The position numbers and the translations under genes were made by a program. From Macrosoma leucophasiata (taxonomy: Eukaryota; Arthropoda; Insecta; Lepidoptera; Hedylidae), in NCBI GenBank assembly GCA_036365455.1, contig JAWQUS010000022.1, positions 4,340,001 through 4,404,000 of the forward strand: 64,000 bases of DNA, given 5' to 3'. Positions 50,255-61,852 of this stretch are shown here, piece after piece. The notes under the pieces were generated by a model. That model was not told where the DNA came from. It saw only the letters and a list, made by a program, of their open reading frames with translations, and did no database searches. How positions within the stretch are numbered: position 1 is the first letter of the stretch; the number at the start of each line of letters is the position of its first letter.

Positions 50255-50745
50255 TAATAGTGACACCCCGTTGGGGCGTAGCAAATAGACAAGAGGGCTA
50301 TGCTTAGAAGTAATTAAAATAACAAATTGTACACAAACATTATCTTAAATTAAAATATGAAAAAAAAAATTTGCATATCGGTCCACAAACGCCGGAAAAA
50401 TCGCGTAACACCTACAAAAAAAAAAGAAAAAAAAAAACATACAGGTGAATTGAGAACCTCTTCCTTTTTGAAACGGTTAATAACGTGTAGTTTCCTGTAT
50501 TTAAAACTTAATTGAGATCTCTTTTAAAAAGTTCAAAAAACAGTCGAAGCTGTCTAGTCGTAGATATTACCTAATACGTATTGTTTTAATTTAGTTTCAT
50601 ACATATTGAAATATTTCATATTCTTTTATATCACTCGGAAGTTTGTTAAATAACCCTGCAGCCTCAAACGTTATATTATTTTTGCAATTCCCTGCATTAT
50701 CCTGATTCCTCATTTTGTTAATGATTCTTTGACTTTGCGAAAAAG
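50255..50745 (-). pseudogene. Unnamed LINE fragment: RT C-terminus and 3' UTR
   Basis: Minus frame: AAGLFNKLPSDIKEYE, then in a shifted frame METKLKQYVLGNIYD and a stop. LFNKLPSDIK is the C-terminal signature of jockey/CR1-type ORF2. The 3' UTR runs down to GACACCCCGTTGGGGCG-type DNA at about 50260. Confidence 0.7.
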
Positions 50746-50942
50746 TTCGTTAAGTATTATTTAATTCGGATTTAAAATCGTTATAATAATTCTCAAAAAA
50801 GTAGGTAAATTATGCATAACTATTATAAAAACTAGCAGACTATTAAATAAGTAATTTGTTATAATTAGAAAAATGAAACAAAATATCGTTTTATTCAACT
50901 ACGCTTAGGTATGTTACAAAATTTAAAATTTAGGTTGATTTT

Positions 50943-51228
50943 TACTGGTGGTAGAGCTCCAGTGACGGAGCTCGCGGGCGTAGGCACCACCGCATTACCT
51001 AATATACTTGCCGTTAAATGGTAGTGTTCAGCACTATCGTGTTCCGGTCAGGTGGTAATGTACGGCCCTGTAATTTCCGGCACAGAGGCATAACACCTAA
51101 TGCCTCAGGAGTGGCAGCGCATTTACATTTTGACCTCTGGTCATTGTGTGGGTGTCTATAGGCTGCAGTCATCACTTAACATCAATGTGAACTGCACGCT
51201 TGTTTGCCACTTTTATAACATAAAAAAA
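50943..51228 (+). repeat. SINE-A copy
   Basis: TACTGGTGGTAGAGCTCCAG to TTATAACATAAAAAAAAA. Close to consensus. Confidence 0.95.
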
Positions 51229-51299
51229 AAATTCTATGTAAAATATAAATGTAAAAAAAAACAAAAATGATCTTAGTAAGTACGAGTACCTACATATAT

Positions 51300-51995
51300 T
51301 TTTGTTACATAAATTTATATTAATACTAACAAGCTAGCTGCCCCGGCAAATGTCGTTCTGCCATACAATACATTTCTTGTATAGCCATTGCCTGATAAAA
51401 AATTAAAAAAATCAAGAACGAAATCATTTTTTGTTACTTTTTTTTTTTTTTTTTTTGTTATTATGGCATCGCTATTACGCATATTGCCAGTGTCAAGTAA
51501 AACGATACTTCGTATTTATCCAAGCAGCGTAAAAGCCAGCATAATATAGTCATCAAGTATGATAAGTAAGTATCAAGTATAATATGTCAGTCAAGTGAGT
51601 TACAGTCAAGTTATTCGAGTAAAGCGATGGCTACTTTACCAGAACATTTACATTGAAGTTTTGGAGGCAACCTGAAAGGTCGTGTTTTCACACTGTTATT
51701 CTATTTCACTATACACGGGCACTGTAATAAACCTATATCAAACAAAATGCCACCAATTTTATTAAATATAACTTAAAAATACACCAAGAAAATTAAATAA
51801 AATAAGAGCACCATACGCCTCTTTCAAGGTTCCCGCCAAAACTCCATGACATGACAGCTTTTGTTACTTAAATTTATAATTATACTAAGAAGCTAGCTGA
51901 CCCGGCAAATGTCGTTCTGCCATACAATAAATTTCTTGTAAAAAGCCATTGCCTGATAAAAATTAAAAAAAAAAACATCAAGAGCGAATCCCATC
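51300..51995 (+). repeat. Rep-G copy between two 125-bp direct repeats
   Basis: Rep-G proper is 51455-51848 (CATCGCTATTACGCATATTG to TTCCCGCCAAAACTCC). TTTTTGTTAC...CTAGCTGCCCCGGCAAAT before it (51300-51425) is repeated after it (51865-51995). A third GGCAAACGTCGTTCTGCCAT piece is at 52018. Confidence 0.7.
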
Positions 51996-52239
51996 ATCGC
52001 TGTGGGCCAGCTTACCCGGCAAACGTCGTTCTGCCATAAGCACAATAAAATAAATGTTGAAGCTTTTGCCGCAAAAAAAAACTGGCCCTCGTTTGTTGTG
52101 AGTAATACCGAATAACCTGTTTGAATGATGTTTGAAATAAATTTATTTATATGCGCGCTTTTTCTCGTAATAAAACGCAGAAATGTAGGATATTAATTAA
52201 AATGAATTAATGTTGAACTAAGATATTAATCTAAGATAT

Positions 52240-52545
52240 AATAATAATAATAATTGCAACCCATTATACGCCCCTCTGCTGGGCACGAGTCTCTCCCCTT
52301 TTTGGGGGGAGGCCTGGAGCTTACTCCACCACGCTACTCCAATGCGAATTGGTGGATATACGGGTTAGTGGTCAACCCGCTGTCGGATGTTTTCAAACCG
52401 TCCATAAGGCCTCTGACAAGGTTTAACGACTGCTATCTATCAATAGCAACCGGCTTAACGTGGTCTCCGAAGCACGGAAACGCGCATTTTAATTTTCCAC
52501 TAGCGGTCACCCATCACACACCCGACCGCGTCCATATGCTGCACA
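52240..52545 (-). repeat. SINE-C copy, 5'-truncated
   Basis: ATAATAATAATAATTGCAAC to CACACCCGACCGCG. It lacks GGGACCGAC in the centre. Confidence 0.9.
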
Positions 52546-52609
52546 CCTAATTTTTTCGCATATTTATAATCTAGAGAATATGTATCCACTAGGTTGCCTA
52601 TTAAAAAAG

Positions 52610-53795
52610 GGTGACACGGGGTACAAACAGCCGGTTCCGTTTTTAAATTGATTTGACAGATATTTTGTATGACGTTTTCACGTCAGCTGTCATGTTACTA
52701 TGGGAAAATGTAGGTTATAGTATTGGCAGAATTATTACTATACCCGGAATTTTAATTCGATTCCTGGTTTGTTTTTTTTTTATAATTGTTTTACGGTTAC
52801 GGATTCACGTCCTTAACAGCCAATCTTCAGTAATTTTTATCTTCATTTCATATGATAATGAATATCCATATGGAAGATGGCGATGATTGGATGCTTCCGT
52901 GTGGAATATGATGAGATGGCTCCAGTAAAGTGATGGGGACTTTACTAGGAGCTTTTACGAAGTTTTGGAGGCAACATGAAAAATCACTTTTCACTTCATG
53001 ATATCACTTTCCTACACTCGTGAACGTTATCGAATGTTTTATGATAAAAAACCCACCATTTTTACACATAAAAACGCGCCTATACACAAATTTCGAAAAT
53101 AATATCACTCAACGACATAGCTCTTTTCCGCGTTCCCGCCAAAACTCCGATTCCTGGTTTGACAATTTCAGTGTTGCAACGTAATGACAACTGCTAAATA
53201 GTGACGTTGCGAAATTAATCGATACAAAAATGAAATCGATTCAATTCGTTTATAGTATTATCTAAACAACTACTATTTTAGCGCAGTAGTTTCGTTTTTC
53301 ACGTATTTATAGGCGTTGCGGATCATTACTTATTCAGTAACCGTCAAAACTTTTCGTTAACGTTTTTTTTTCGTTGGGGTCAATGTGTTTATGTCTTTTT
53401 GTGATGTACTTGGCTGAGGATTCATTTTGATGGCAAACCGAAACAAATAAATACACTTAAACTAAAAAAAAAACTACATATCTAGGCTCTTTTATTATAC
53501 GTTTTGTTTTTAAAAAACATTAACTTCTTATTACTATTATAATAATGCAATGGTTACTAATAAATAAATAATTATTGTGATTAATAATGTATTTTTTTCA
53601 ATAAAAACGATCAATAAATCTTAAAACTGGCACACCAATATTATAATTACATAAACATAAAATCGCGATTTTTTATCGATTGTTGGGTCCATCACTATTA
53701 TGTTAAATGTGGTATCATTATTTTACGAAATGACAGTAGCTAATGTCAAATTGGGAATCGAATTAAAAGTCCGGGTATAAGTGTGGTAGTTGCCA
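52610..53795. other. Rearranged repeat stretch with Rep-G relative, no gene seen
   Basis: CCCGGAATTTTAATTCGATT (52744) recurs inverted as AATCGAATTAAAAGTCCGGG (53756), enclosing a diverged Rep-G copy (52920-53150, ending TTCCCGCCAAAACTCC). It may be a large inverted element, but the ends are not convincing. Confidence 0.4.
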
Positions 53796-54031
53796 CACGG
53801 GAAAAATAGAATAGAATAGGTAATAGGATAGAATAAGTAAGCAAAAAAATGGCACCATGCTATCAAGGGGAATGTTCAGTCTAATACCACAGTATAAGTA
53901 CATAAACACGTTCATTTTCTTTAGACTGTGCTCGTACTTAAGTACATAAACCTAGGTCAATGACAGACGCTTTATTTTTTGTGCCATAAAGTGGCAAGCG
54001 GCATAAAGTCATCGCTTAACATCAATCTCTA

Positions 54032-54295
54032 TGGTGGTAGAGCTCCAGTGACGGAGCTCGCGGGCGTAGGCACCATCGCATTACCTAACATATTTGCCGC
54101 TAAATGGTATTCACTATCGTGTTCCGGACAGGTGGTAATGTACGGCATAGAGGCATAATACCTTAAGCCTCAGAAGTGGCAATGCATCTGCATTTTGTCC
54201 TCTGGTCTTTGTGTGGGTGTCTATAGGCTGCAGTCATCACTTAACATCAATGTGAACTGCATGCTTGTTTGCCATTTTCATGACATAAAAAAAAT
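54032..54295 (+). repeat. SINE-A copy
   Basis: GGTGGTAGAGCTCCAGTGAC to TTCATGACATAAAAAAAA, lacking CCCTGTAATTTCCGGCA. Confidence 0.92.
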
Positions 54296-54596
54296 CAATG
54301 TGAGCTGCATGCTTGTTTGCCGCCTTCAATACACAAAAACGCACATACAGACATAATATTCTCGTTATAGTTTTTTTACGTAGGTACCTATGTAGAAATT
54401 AGAATGCCTTATTACCATTGCATAAGCATGACCCTAATGCTCTCTTATTCAAACATCTTTTGCTAATATTTGTATGAGAGAGAGTTCGTGCCAATAACAA
54501 TGGAAATACATGTCAACTGATTTGTATGACTCGTCAACTATGGTTCGTTCGGCAACTGGTTGCACTTAAATATTTGTTAATTTTACTGTTTACTGT

Positions 54597-55115
54597 CAAA
54601 GGAGATGTTGCAAAAATGTATGGGGAGGCCTTGTATTGTACACAATATCAATAACAGGCAAAATCAATATAAAAACGTTTTTTACTGCATATTTTCACTT
54701 ATTTAGCTTTGTTTGCAGTTACAAAATATTATTTGCAGTTAGAATTGCAACTCAAACCGAATATGGCGGATATGGCGGGCGACGTCATTTTGACATTTTC
54801 ATTATTTTAATTGTTTTTTGATTTTAAAGTTCTTAGAGAAAAAAGTAATATTTTCTAAATACTATCGAAATCGATTTCATGTGTTAATACTAAGAACTTA
54901 AACTAATCGATTTCCAATTTAAAGAAGCGTCGGCTGTATCGCCGCCACGTTGAATATGGTTGAAAATGATAAAATCGTTTGAATTTAATGTGGTAGTAAC
55001 TCTAAAATATATACTTGAATAAATTAATTGTATTTTTTTCGGATTCTTCTTTAATTTACCCATTTTTTGAGGACGTGTACGAACTAGAGCCGAGCTCGCA
55101 ACATCTCCTTTAACA
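54597..55115. mobile_element. Possible DNA transposon with AAAGGAGATGTTGC ends
   Basis: GTCAAAGGAGATGTTGCAAA at the left and CGCAACATCTCCTTTAACAC at the right are inverted. The interior is AT-rich with no coding. The rest of 54.3-55.5 kb is AT-rich and featureless. Confidence 0.5.
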
Positions 55116-55692
55116 CTGACTGCGAAATGCGATTGAGGTTGATCTTTACTAACCCGACTTTTAAGTATTACTTCCGTACTTTGTCACTATTATTTAGTTT
55201 GGAAATTGATACTTTTTTTTTTTGCAATTTTTTTTTTGTTTTTCAAAAGATAATATAATACCTATATTGACCATAGAATGCAATATTTTCAAGGCAGTAA
55301 TCATTATAAAATATTCTTACTGCTTATTTTGGATACTGTTTTTTTACAAAAACTAAAAAAAAAACGTACCTATTAGTTTAGGTATTATTAAGAATCCTTA
55401 TCATTACTTTCAACATTGAAAAAATAAGGTTTTTCAAGGTAATTCTTATAATTTATTGACTTAAATTTACTTGCAGTCTTGGTTTTGTTTATATTAATTT
55501 TTGGAAGTAAAATTACTAGCGACCCGCCCCGGCTTCGCGCGGATTCAATCTAGATTTGTTTTTATATTAGTATTGACAAGAAATAAATCAATAGAAAATT
55601 ATATTCGTGTAATCTGTGAAAAAAAAAAGCGAAAAAGTACCAATTTTCATATTAAATAATAGTGAAAAGTAACAAAATACAGAAGTAAGTTT

Positions 55693-55975
55693 TTAGTAGA
55701 GCTCCAGTGACGGAGCTCGCGGGCGTAGGCACCACCGCATTACCTAATATACTTGCCGCTAAATGGTAGTGTTCAGCACTATCGTGTTCCGGTCAGGTGG
55801 TAATGTACGGCCCTGTAATTTCCGGCACAGAGGCGTAACACTTTAGGTCTCAGGAGTGGTAACGCATCTGCATTTTGACTTTAGTCTTTGTGTGGGTGTC
55901 TATAGGCTGCAGTCATCACTTAACATCAACGTGAACTGCATGCTTGTTTACCACTTCCATTACATAAAAAAAAAA
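55693..55975 (+). repeat. SINE-A copy
   Basis: TAGTAGAGCTCCAGTGACGG to an A12 tail. A Helitron-like CTAGCGACCCGCCCCGGCTT fragment lies 130 bp upstream (55518). Confidence 0.95.
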
Positions 55976-56029
55976 AGTAATATTTAGATGTAGGGTTGGT
56001 AAAGATCTTATGTTTGTAATGAAGGTGCA

Positions 56030-56190
56030 AACAATCAGTTTACATTGATGTTAAGTGATGACTGCGGCCTATAGACACCCATATAAAGCCAAAGCCAGAG
56101 GTCAAAATGCAGATGCGTTGCTATCCCTGAGACCTTATTTATTATGTTTGTGATAGTTATTACGGGACCATCTAACCGGGTAACCGGAAC
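56030..56190 (-). repeat. SINE-A 3' part, diverged
   Basis: AATCAGTTTACATTGATGTT to a GGAACATGATT end. A short fold-back (AGAGGTTTTCAATTTGGTAG and its complement) follows at 56213-56252. Confidence 0.72.
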
Positions 56191-56274
56191 ATGATTTTTA
56201 ACCGACTTCAAAAAAGAGGTTTTCAATTTGGTAGTCAAATTGAAAACCTCTAAAAGCAAAAAAAAAATTTTTTT

Positions 56275-56545
56275 TTGTGTAATGGAAGTGCTAAGCAAGC
56301 GTGCAGTTCACATTGATGTTAAGTGATGACTGCAGCCTGTAGACACCCACACAAAGACCAAGGTTAAAATGTAACCACTCCTGAGGCCTAAGGTGTTATG
56401 CCTCTGTGCCGGAAATTACAGGGCCGTACATTACCACCTAACCGGAACACGGTAGTGCTGAACACTACCATTTAGCGGCAAGTATATTAGGTAATGGTGG
56501 TGCCTACGCCCGCGAGCTCCATCACTGGAGCTCTACCACCAGTAA
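56275..56545 (-). repeat. SINE-A copy
   Basis: TGTGTAATGGAAGTGCTAAG to CTGGAGCTCTACCACCAGT. Confidence 0.93.
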
Positions 56546-56734
56546 ATGCATGTTTGCCACCATCATTACGCCATAAACCATTATTCGATTGTAACAAAAA
56601 AAAACAAAAATACTTGAAAATTATAAAGCACTTTAAAAGGATTTCAAAGCAAATCCGCTTACTTCATTAAATCATTCTTAAATATGTATCTTAAGCATTT
56701 ATGTCCTTGTCAAAAATCCAAAATCATAATGTCC

Positions 56735-56870
56735 CTTCACGTCAAGTCCCTTACAGGGTAGGCAGAGAATGTGGAGCTCCAGATATCCCGGTCCATACAC
56801 ACCTCTTGTGCTTCTTCTACTTGCATCATTCTCTTCATACATGCATAACGATTCCTAATTTGATTGACTG
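56735..56870 (-). repeat. LINE-R 3' end fragment
   Basis: TTCACGTCAAGTCCCTTACA, GATATCCCGGTCCATACACA, then CTTCATACATGCATAACGAT as in the long copy at 46 kb. Confidence 0.8.
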
Positions 56871-56884
56871 CGTGAAGTTACATA

Positions 56885-57180
56885 CATAATAATAATGGCA
56901 ACTCTTGAAACGTCCCACTGCTGGGCACGAGTCTCCCCTCTTTTTGAGGGGGAGGTGGAGGCCTGGAGGCCTGGAGCTTACTCCACCACGCTGCTCCAAT
57001 GCGGGTTGGTGAAGATACGGGTAAGTGGCCAACCCGTTGACGGATGTTATCGAACTACCCATAAGGCTTCGGACAACGTTTAAGGACGGAAACGTGCATT
57101 TTTTTATTTTTGCCACTAGCGGTCACCCATCACACACCCGACCGCGCACAAAATCAGCCGCGGAGCCATGCGCCCTGCGC
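56885..57180 (-). repeat. SINE-C copy with internal deletion
   Basis: ATAATAATAATGGCAACTCT to AGCCGCGGAGCCATGCGCC. CCTGGAGG is tandemly duplicated, and the GACTGCTATCTATCGATAG part is missing. Confidence 0.88.
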
Positions 57181-57261
57181 GTTACATACATAAAATATTT
57201 TATTTTATAGTATTTTGCCTATACTTTTTGAAATTACAGTAATTAATTATTTTATTAAAGT

Positions 57262-57372
57262 ACCGTTGTCCCCGCGCACCGTCACCGTACCGTCAAGGGG
57301 ACAGCGGGAAGTCTATAAACTCCTTTCCCGTTGTCCCCGTAACGGGGACACGGCGCACGGGGACAACGGGAA
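57262..57372. repeat. GTTGTCCCCG repeats with a GC-rich hairpin
   Basis: CCCGTTGTCCCCGT at about 57327 is mirrored by ACGGGGACAACGGG at about 57371; inside it CCCCGTAACGGGG forms a smaller palindrome. From 57380 to 57900 nothing else is recognised. Confidence 0.75.
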
Positions 57373-57924
57373 TAAACCAAAAAAACTATTCAATATCCCT
57401 ATTGGACACTAGTCAAAATTATGACATATTCCCCCCACGTGATTCACAACACTGTTCGTCGCAGGCATCTTTGGGGACTCTTAAAATGCCTCCCCCCTTC
57501 CCGTCCTTCGATCTTTTCATACTTTTCAAATGGGTTTTATCCTGTTTTATTTTTATCTCTAAAATGTTCAGCACTGGCCTAGAACTAGGCTTCCTTAATT
57601 TGAAATGGATTGAAATCTATACTGAACATCAGGTGTTTAAGTTTTTATTTGAGGTAGCAACCAGGAAATTCGCATGTTGTTACGCTAGGTGAACACCGAA
57701 TATTAAAGATATTATACCATTGTGGTAGGAAAGATTTTTTTGTTATTTCAATTATTTTATTATAAAAATATTGTAGATTTTTTTTGTTACCTCGATCCTC
57801 GATCTACCTTAAGCTTAAAAGGAGAATTTTATTAAGGAACAATGTGACGTCAAGCGTTTTTTTTTGGAGCTGATTAAATGCGCAACATCACGCCTGCAAT
57901 ATTTGAAGGGGTAGGCAGAGGTAA

Positions 57925-58115
57925 ATAATGTCGCACTATCGTGTTCCGGTCAGGTGGTAATGTACGGCCCCGTAATTTCCGGCACAAAGGCATAACACCT
58001 TAGGCCTTAGGAGTGGTAGCGCATCTGCATTTTGACCTTGATCTTTTTGGGGTGTTTATAGGCTGCAGTCAGTGCAGTGTGAACTGCATGCTTGTGTGTC
58101 ACTTCCATTACATTA
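57925..58115 (+). repeat. SINE-A copy, 5'-truncated
   Basis: CGCACTATCGTGTTCCGGTC to an A-rich tail; preceded by a SINE-B tail scrap (GGGGTAGGCAGAGGTAAATA). Confidence 0.88.
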
Positions 58116-58195
58116 AAAAAAAAATGTTAAAGGTTTTTGTAAATTTGGTTCGAATATAATGATAAATGTTGGAGGTGTCGGAATAAATCAAGCCC

Positions 58196-58816
58196 ATTTA
58201 TTATTTTTTGTATGGTTAAAAAAAATATTGAATTAGAAAAAGTTGTATAACAAAAGTGTTAGTCTTGATGATCCAAAGCCTCCCTTATGCGCTAGTTACA
58301 AATAACCCTGTATATGGGACTTACCGGTTTTGGTTTTTTTTTTAATGCTGCAGTTTTTTACGATATTTCCTTAGGTTTTCCATCTTTCTTCATTCATTTT
58401 TTTTATTGACAAGCCGAAATTATAATTTATCAATTAGAATGATCACACAACCAAAATGTAATAAAACATTTATTAAAATAAAAAGAAAATTAAAATTCAT
58501 AGAAGATAAAGCTCCTTTTTCACTTTTCTCACTCTAAAAAATGTTTTATTACATTTTAGTTATGTTTGATCATTCTAATTGATAAACTATAATTTCGGCT
58601 TGACAATAAAAAAAATGAATGAAGAAAGATGGAAAACCTAAGGAAATATCGTAAAAAACTGCAGCATTAAAAAAAAAACCAAAACCGGTAAGTCCCATAT
58701 ACGGGGTTATTTGTAACTAGCGCATAAGGGAGGCTTTGGATCATCAAGACTAACACTTTTGTTATACAACTTTTTCTAATTCAATATTTTTTTTAACCAT
58801 ACAAAAAATAATAAAT
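58196..58816. repeat. Long inverted repeat, about 275-bp arms, 69-bp loop
   Basis: Left arm 58196-58470, right arm 58540-58816, with only scattered differences (for example CTGTATATGGGA against CCCATATACGGG). Boundaries are ATTTATTATTTTTTGTATGG and its complement. No coding content and no clear target duplication. Confidence 0.92.
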
Positions 58817-59154
58817 AGAATTTGCAGTTCTATTACTTCTTAACTTCGCTTTACGTAAACAGCTGACGTCTGTACCTACCTATGTAAAAATATACCTATG
58901 AAACGTAGTGCTAACAATTGATAGAAGTCCCATTTGAAACGATTTTATTTCTTATCATGTGATGTACAGCGTTTTGGCAAAAGTCATAAAACAAAAGTTG
59001 TCAGTCTTAACGTACCTAACTCACCTTTGACGATTTATGCGTTAGATATAGACTAAAGAGATCTCGAGCATAGTAATGTGTATTTCATTTTTGTTTTAAT
59101 TTCGCGATATCTTTTATTTTGTTAACTTTTTTTTTCGTTTTTGTGTAATAATTT

Positions 59155-59402
59155 GGCTTTAAATGGTAATCGACATCCGTGCGTCAACGAATGGGTTTCG
59201 ATTGAAAATCAGCGCTAGGCTTACGCCTGGCATATTGCTGAATCGGTCACCTTTTTGGTGCTAAAAGGAGACACACATTCAGAGCAGATCTATGTATCCA
59301 GTATGTTGTGCTATTTTTTAAGTGATTTTATGTTCTTTTTCTCTGTAACCATCCCGTGTTTTCTTTCTGCATCAAATAAAGTTTTACTTACTTACTTACT
59401 TA
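59155..59402 (+). repeat. Retroelement 3' end with (TTAC)n tail
   Basis: AATGGGTTTCGATTGAAAAT, then AATCGGTCACCTTTTTGGTG, AATAAA and (CTTA)n to 59402. Looks like a LINE or SINE terminus; family not identified. From 59403 to 59750 I see nothing. Confidence 0.45.
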
Positions 59403-59754
59403 CTATATATTTAAGAGTAATTATCCTTAATTTTGTACAAATATGCGAAAACGCCGGGCGGTCACTTATCCCTGGGACACATTGTATAATCGGTTTATAA
59501 TGGAGGACAGAGAATTGCCAATCATCTTGCTGACATCATGAATCATGCGACCACTTTGTGCAGGATGCAAATAATGCTAGAAAGTTCTGAGTCATACCCA
59601 CTGTCACTTGGCGTCATGGTGTAGTGTTGAAATATGGCTAAATTGCTCCGTATGGTGCCGTACTACAAAAGGAAAGCCTACAAAGTGGGTGTCGGGCTAC
59701 GCGAATAGTAGGGTGCCGTTTATTCAAGAAAATTTTATTTATTTTTTAATTATA

Positions 59755-59991
59755 CTAGCTGACCCGGCAAACTACGTATTGCCTCAGAATGAAATAATGT
59801 GTCAAAGGTTTGATATATATGGACTATTTGTATGGAAAAATGAAATTGTGGTTTTTACTATTGCCCTTCAATTTCTTACCTTTTAAACCTTCCCTGGACT
59901 TCCGAAAATCATTCGACAACAAAATTAGCCAAATCGGTCCAGCCGTTCTCGACTTTTAGCGAGACTAATGAACAGTAATTTATATATAAGA
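59755..59991 (-). mobile_element. Helitron-like CTAGCTGACCC element
   Basis: CTAGCTGACCCGGCAAACTA to TTTATATATAAGA, with host A before and T after. On the minus strand it begins TCTTATATATAAA and ends GGGTCAGCTAG. Confidence 0.78.
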
Positions 59992-60002
59992 TTAGTAGTA
60001 GC

Positions 60003-60305
60003 AGCCTCAGTAGCCTAGTGGTAGCAGGCCGTTACTACTACGTTGGGGTCCTGGGTTTGATTCCAGGGTCGGGGGGTATCAGAGATAACGGTATAAAATC
60101 CTTTGCCATTGTTTCTATTGGAATTTTCCCATTTTCTGGAAGTTTCCTAGTACCTCGAAGTTTGGTAATGTGCCCGGCGATGTCAATAGGCTCGCCACCT
60201 GTTACATAGGCCAGAAGCGTAACCGGCGAATCGTGGGTGTTTGCATGAATGCTTGAATGCTTGCATTTACCTCTGCCTACCCTTTCGGGGATTGCAGGCG
60301 TGAAG
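60003..60305 (+). repeat. SINE-B copy
   Basis: GCCTCAGTAGCCTAGTGGTA, B box GGTTTGATTCC, end GATTGCAGGCGTGAAGTTAAC. Confidence 0.9.
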
Positions 60306-60402
60306 TTAACAACACAACACATACACAAACAAACACCCGAAACAAATATCAATAGGGCATACAGTGCTCTTCGAGAAATAATGCACATCAAACCTATGAA
60401 AG

Positions 60403-60590
60403 TGACAATCGGCTGGTTTCGGCTTCATAGAGCGTTATCTCTGCTGCACACTGCCTACGTAAGCATCCGTAGTCCGGTATTGGTCAAAACTTGATCAAAA
60501 CGGTCGACAAACGTCAAATAGGTAAGGTGCGAATGAGATAACGCTCTACAGATCCGAAATAAGCCGACGTCTCTTCCTGAGGTCGATGTC
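60403..60590. mobile_element. MITE-R, intact minus copy
   Basis: ATCGGCTGGTTTCGGCTTCA, GAGCGTTATCTCT at the left and GAGATAACGCTCTACAGATC, GAAATAAGCCGA at the right. Confidence 0.72.
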
Positions 60591-60611
60591 CATTATTTCT
60601 TGTTGGATATT

Positions 60612-60690
60612 CGTCCCGGTGCGGGGATCGAACCCGCGACCCTTCGAAACAAACGGTCGTCTCACACCGTTGGACTAACCGGGTCGTTAC
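60612..60690 (-). repeat. SINE-D tRNA-like head
   Basis: Minus strand: CCCGGTTAGTCCAACGGTGT and B box GGGTTCGATCC. The downstream body is absent. Confidence 0.75.
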
Positions 60691-60939
60691 GTTAAGTCGA
60701 CCTCGTATAGATAATAGATGAAACTAAAAAAATGAGTCCATAGACACAATAATAGAACGAATAGCAAATTGTACTACTTTCACTATGGTTCAGTGACTCG
60801 ACAAACAGATGACAATGCGTACCTGTTATTTAGACCGCGCTGCCATGTTTGATGGTTATGTCAATGTCACGATTCAAATTTAGAATGCGGAGAAAAAGAG
60901 AGTATTATATTTCGGGTTCCGTACCCAAGGGGTAATAAT

Positions 60940-61305
60940 AATAATAATAATAATGGCAACCCATTATACGTCCCACTGCTGGGCACGAGTCTCTCCCCTT
61001 TTTGGGGGGAGGCCTGGAGCTTACTCCACCACGCTGCTCCAATGCGGATTGGTGGAGGTGGGTGGGTTAGTGGCCAACCCGCTGTCGGATGTTTTCAAAC
61101 CGCCCATAAGGCCTCCGACAAGGTTTAACGACTGCTATCTATCGATAGCAACCGGGACCGACGGCTTAACGTGCCCTCCGAAGCACGGAAACGCGCATTT
61201 AATTTGCCACTAGCGGTCACCCATCACACTACCCGACCGCGCCCGTAGTGCTTAACCGAGCAGATCGCTTACGATCTACACCAGCCGCTGGGCCATGCGC
61301 GCTTC
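60940..61305 (-). repeat. SINE-C copy, full length
   Basis: (ATA)n, then ATGGCAACCCATTATACGTC to GCTGGGCCATGCGCGCTTC. The best match to the copy at 47.16 kb. Confidence 0.94.
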
Positions 61306-61339
61306 CAAAGGGTAATAACGGGACACTATTACCAGAGAA

Positions 61340-61852
61340 TCACACTAATACATAGAGCAACACGGGCCACCGGCCGCGGCGGACTGGAGGGGAGTAGCCA
61401 TAGCGTTTTTTACAGATGCAAAACAGTCTGTCATTTTTTGCGGGGGGAAATGCGTGCGACACACACGCACACTACAAAAATCGTTTATTACTACGAAACT
61501 CACACCTTGACAAAATACAGAGACAATTTCACGCACACATTTAAACATCTAGGCGACAGGTATAGGCCCATTTGTACTTGTACTTTGACAGAGGGGAAAA
61601 CCTGTATATAGCTACTCCCCTCCGGGGTTGCTCTATGCACTAATATTATGAATGTGAAAGTTTCTTTGTTTGGATCGTCAATCAAGCCGAACAGATTTTG
61701 ATGAAATTTGTTATACGGATAGGGTATTAGCTGACTGAGATTTTTTATCTCGAAAAAATGTTGCCGTGGGATGCTATGGGATGATTTGATAAGTTTCCAC
61801 AGATTACGCGAAAAGCGACCTACACGCGGTCGAAGCCGCGGGCAACAGCTAG
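61340..61852 (+). mobile_element. Helitron-like element hosting a hAT-M MITE
   Basis: The Helitron starts TCACACTAATA at 61340, is interrupted by the MITE, resumes TTATGAATGTGAAAGTTTCT and ends GGCAACAGCTAG at 61852; A before and T after. Confidence 0.72.
61351..61637. mobile_element. hAT-M MITE with perfect 8-bp duplication
   Basis: CATAGAGCAACACGGGCCAC to CCGGGGTTGCTCTATG. CACTAATA at 61343-61350 and 61638-61645, within the Helitron. Confidence 0.92.
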
